Shown here: piece by piece, positions 14,324 through 14,720 of the stretch
How the letters are laid out: each line of letters begins with the position of its first letter
How positions within the stretch are numbered: the stretch's first letter is position 1
From: an uncultured Bacilli bacterium
GTDB taxonomy: Bacteria; Bacillota_I; Bacilli_A; RF39; UBA660
Direction: 5' to 3'
Length of the DNA: 14,720 nucleotides
Assembly (NCBI GenBank): GCA_910583685.1
Contig: CAJTXY010000032.1
Coordinates: forward strand, 1-14,720
Notes under the pieces: generated by a model
Told to the model about the DNA's origin: nothing
The model's database searches: none
The model's input: the letters and a program-made list of their open reading frames with translations, nothing else
Position numbers and translations under genes: made by a program

Positions 14324-14370
14324 AAGTAAGGAAAAATTCTATTGAAGGTTCTATTAAAGTCTTACTTTTT
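14324..14370. repeat. Inverted repeat enclosing a short tandem repeat
   Basis: AAGTAAG (14324-14330) and CTTACTT (14361-14367) are inverted copies 30 bases apart, with a T run after the right arm. Inside lie near-tandem TTCTATTGAAGG and TTCTATTAAAG (14337-14359). In the 308-base gap between pflA and the next gene (14163-14470) this, the pfl terminator and an AT-rich stretch before the promoter are all I can see. It might be a second terminator or an operator. Confidence 0.35.
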
Positions 14371-14404
14371 ATTGCTGAAAAAGAAAATTTATTATATTAT
14401 TATA

Positions 14405-14410
14405 TATAAT
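14405..14410 (+). promoter_or_regulatory. Candidate -10 box of the last gene
   Basis: A consensus TATAAT at the end of an alternating AT tract, 60 bases before the ATG at 14471. No -35 fits well. TATAAA at 14440-14445 is an alternative that would give a shorter leader. Confidence 0.3.
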
Positions 14411-14470
14411 AGGGAATCGTTTTAATAGGATTTGTGTAGTATAAAGTGATAAAAGGAAAGGTAGAGCGTT

Positions 14471-14720
14471 ATGAGAGAAAAGGTAAGAAAAATTGGTAAG
14501 TGTTGGAATAGCTTGGAGAGAAGAAAAAAGATAGGAGTAAGTATTGGTATTCTTTTAGTTTTCTTTTTAGCAGTTTTTATTCCAATGTCTCTTGCTGTAT
14601 TAAAACCTGTAAAAAGTGTAGTGATCACTTCTAGGGAGTTGAGCTATGAAGGAAAAGAAGGAGGAGCATACCAGATTACCAAAAGTGGTAAGTGGGTGAA
14701 GAAAGGGATTGCCGAGATTA
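14471..14720 (+). CDS. Membrane-anchored, probably surface protein (N-terminal part)
   Basis: 83 codons are visible before the window ends. The ATG at 14471 has AAAGG nine bases upstream. A basic N-terminus (MREKVRKIGKCWNSLERRKK) is followed by one hydrophobic span (IGVSIGILLVFFLAVFIPMSLAVL, residues about 21-44), then an extracytoplasmic part with YEGKEGGAYQITKSGKWVKK followed by GIAEI. The x-ITKSGKWxxxGxAEI pattern is, from memory, similar to the lead-in of von Willebrand A-type or adhesin domains in Gram-positive surface proteins; that is weak. The span could be an uncleaved signal anchor or a signal peptide. The function cannot be decided from this fragment. Confidence 0.7.
   Translation, partial: MREKVRKIGKCWNSLERRKKIGVSIGILLVFFLAVFIPMSLAVLKPVKSVVITSRELSYEGKEGGAYQITKSGKWVKKGIAEI

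Noticed and set aside
14422..14628. A 68-residue hydrophobic reading frame on the minus strand
   Set aside because: It is the antisense of the membrane span of the plus-strand gene starting at 14471 and has no ribosome binding site.

Overview
The window looks like part of a chromosome from an AT-rich, low-GC Gram-positive gut-type bacterium (Bacillota). The signs are purine-rich ribosome binding sites, extended -10 promoters, a class II tRNA-Leu and an anaerobic pyruvate formate-lyase operon. TGA is used as a stop and TGG as tryptophan, so the code is the standard bacterial one. I cannot name the species.

Region 1 (about 1-4540, all genes on the minus strand) is visibly more AT-rich than the rest and looks like a small integrated element, or the end of one. 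In transcription order it holds a 97-residue orphan, a regulatory/repeat region, a large serine recombinase, a 48-residue orphan, a 160-base zone packed with inverted repeats, a ribbon-helix-helix-like protein, and a two-gene sigma factor/anti-sigma-like unit that ends in a strong terminator. The region upstream of the recombinase carries seven GCAAR-headed repeats at an exact 11-base period (4139-4215), a candidate promoter, and a 10-bp palindrome over its -10 and start site. No relaxase, replication protein or cargo enzyme is visible, but the element may continue left of the window.

Region 2 (about 4541-8290) starts with tRNA-Leu(CAA) and its terminator on the minus strand. On the plus strand follow an AraC-type regulator with an effector-binding C-terminal half and its own terminator. 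Next is a translationally coupled pair: a HerA/VirD4-like P-loop ATPase and a cysteine-rich protein that looks like a short repeat solenoid. I cannot assign this pair to a known system, and it is the most interesting protein-level feature here.

Region 3 (about 8290-14720) is ordinary chromosomal content: a half-size ABC exporter, a short-chain dehydrogenase of the extended stress-protein type with a TTG start, pflB-pflA with its own promoter and terminator, and the first 83 codons of a membrane-anchored, probably surface-exposed protein cut by the window end.
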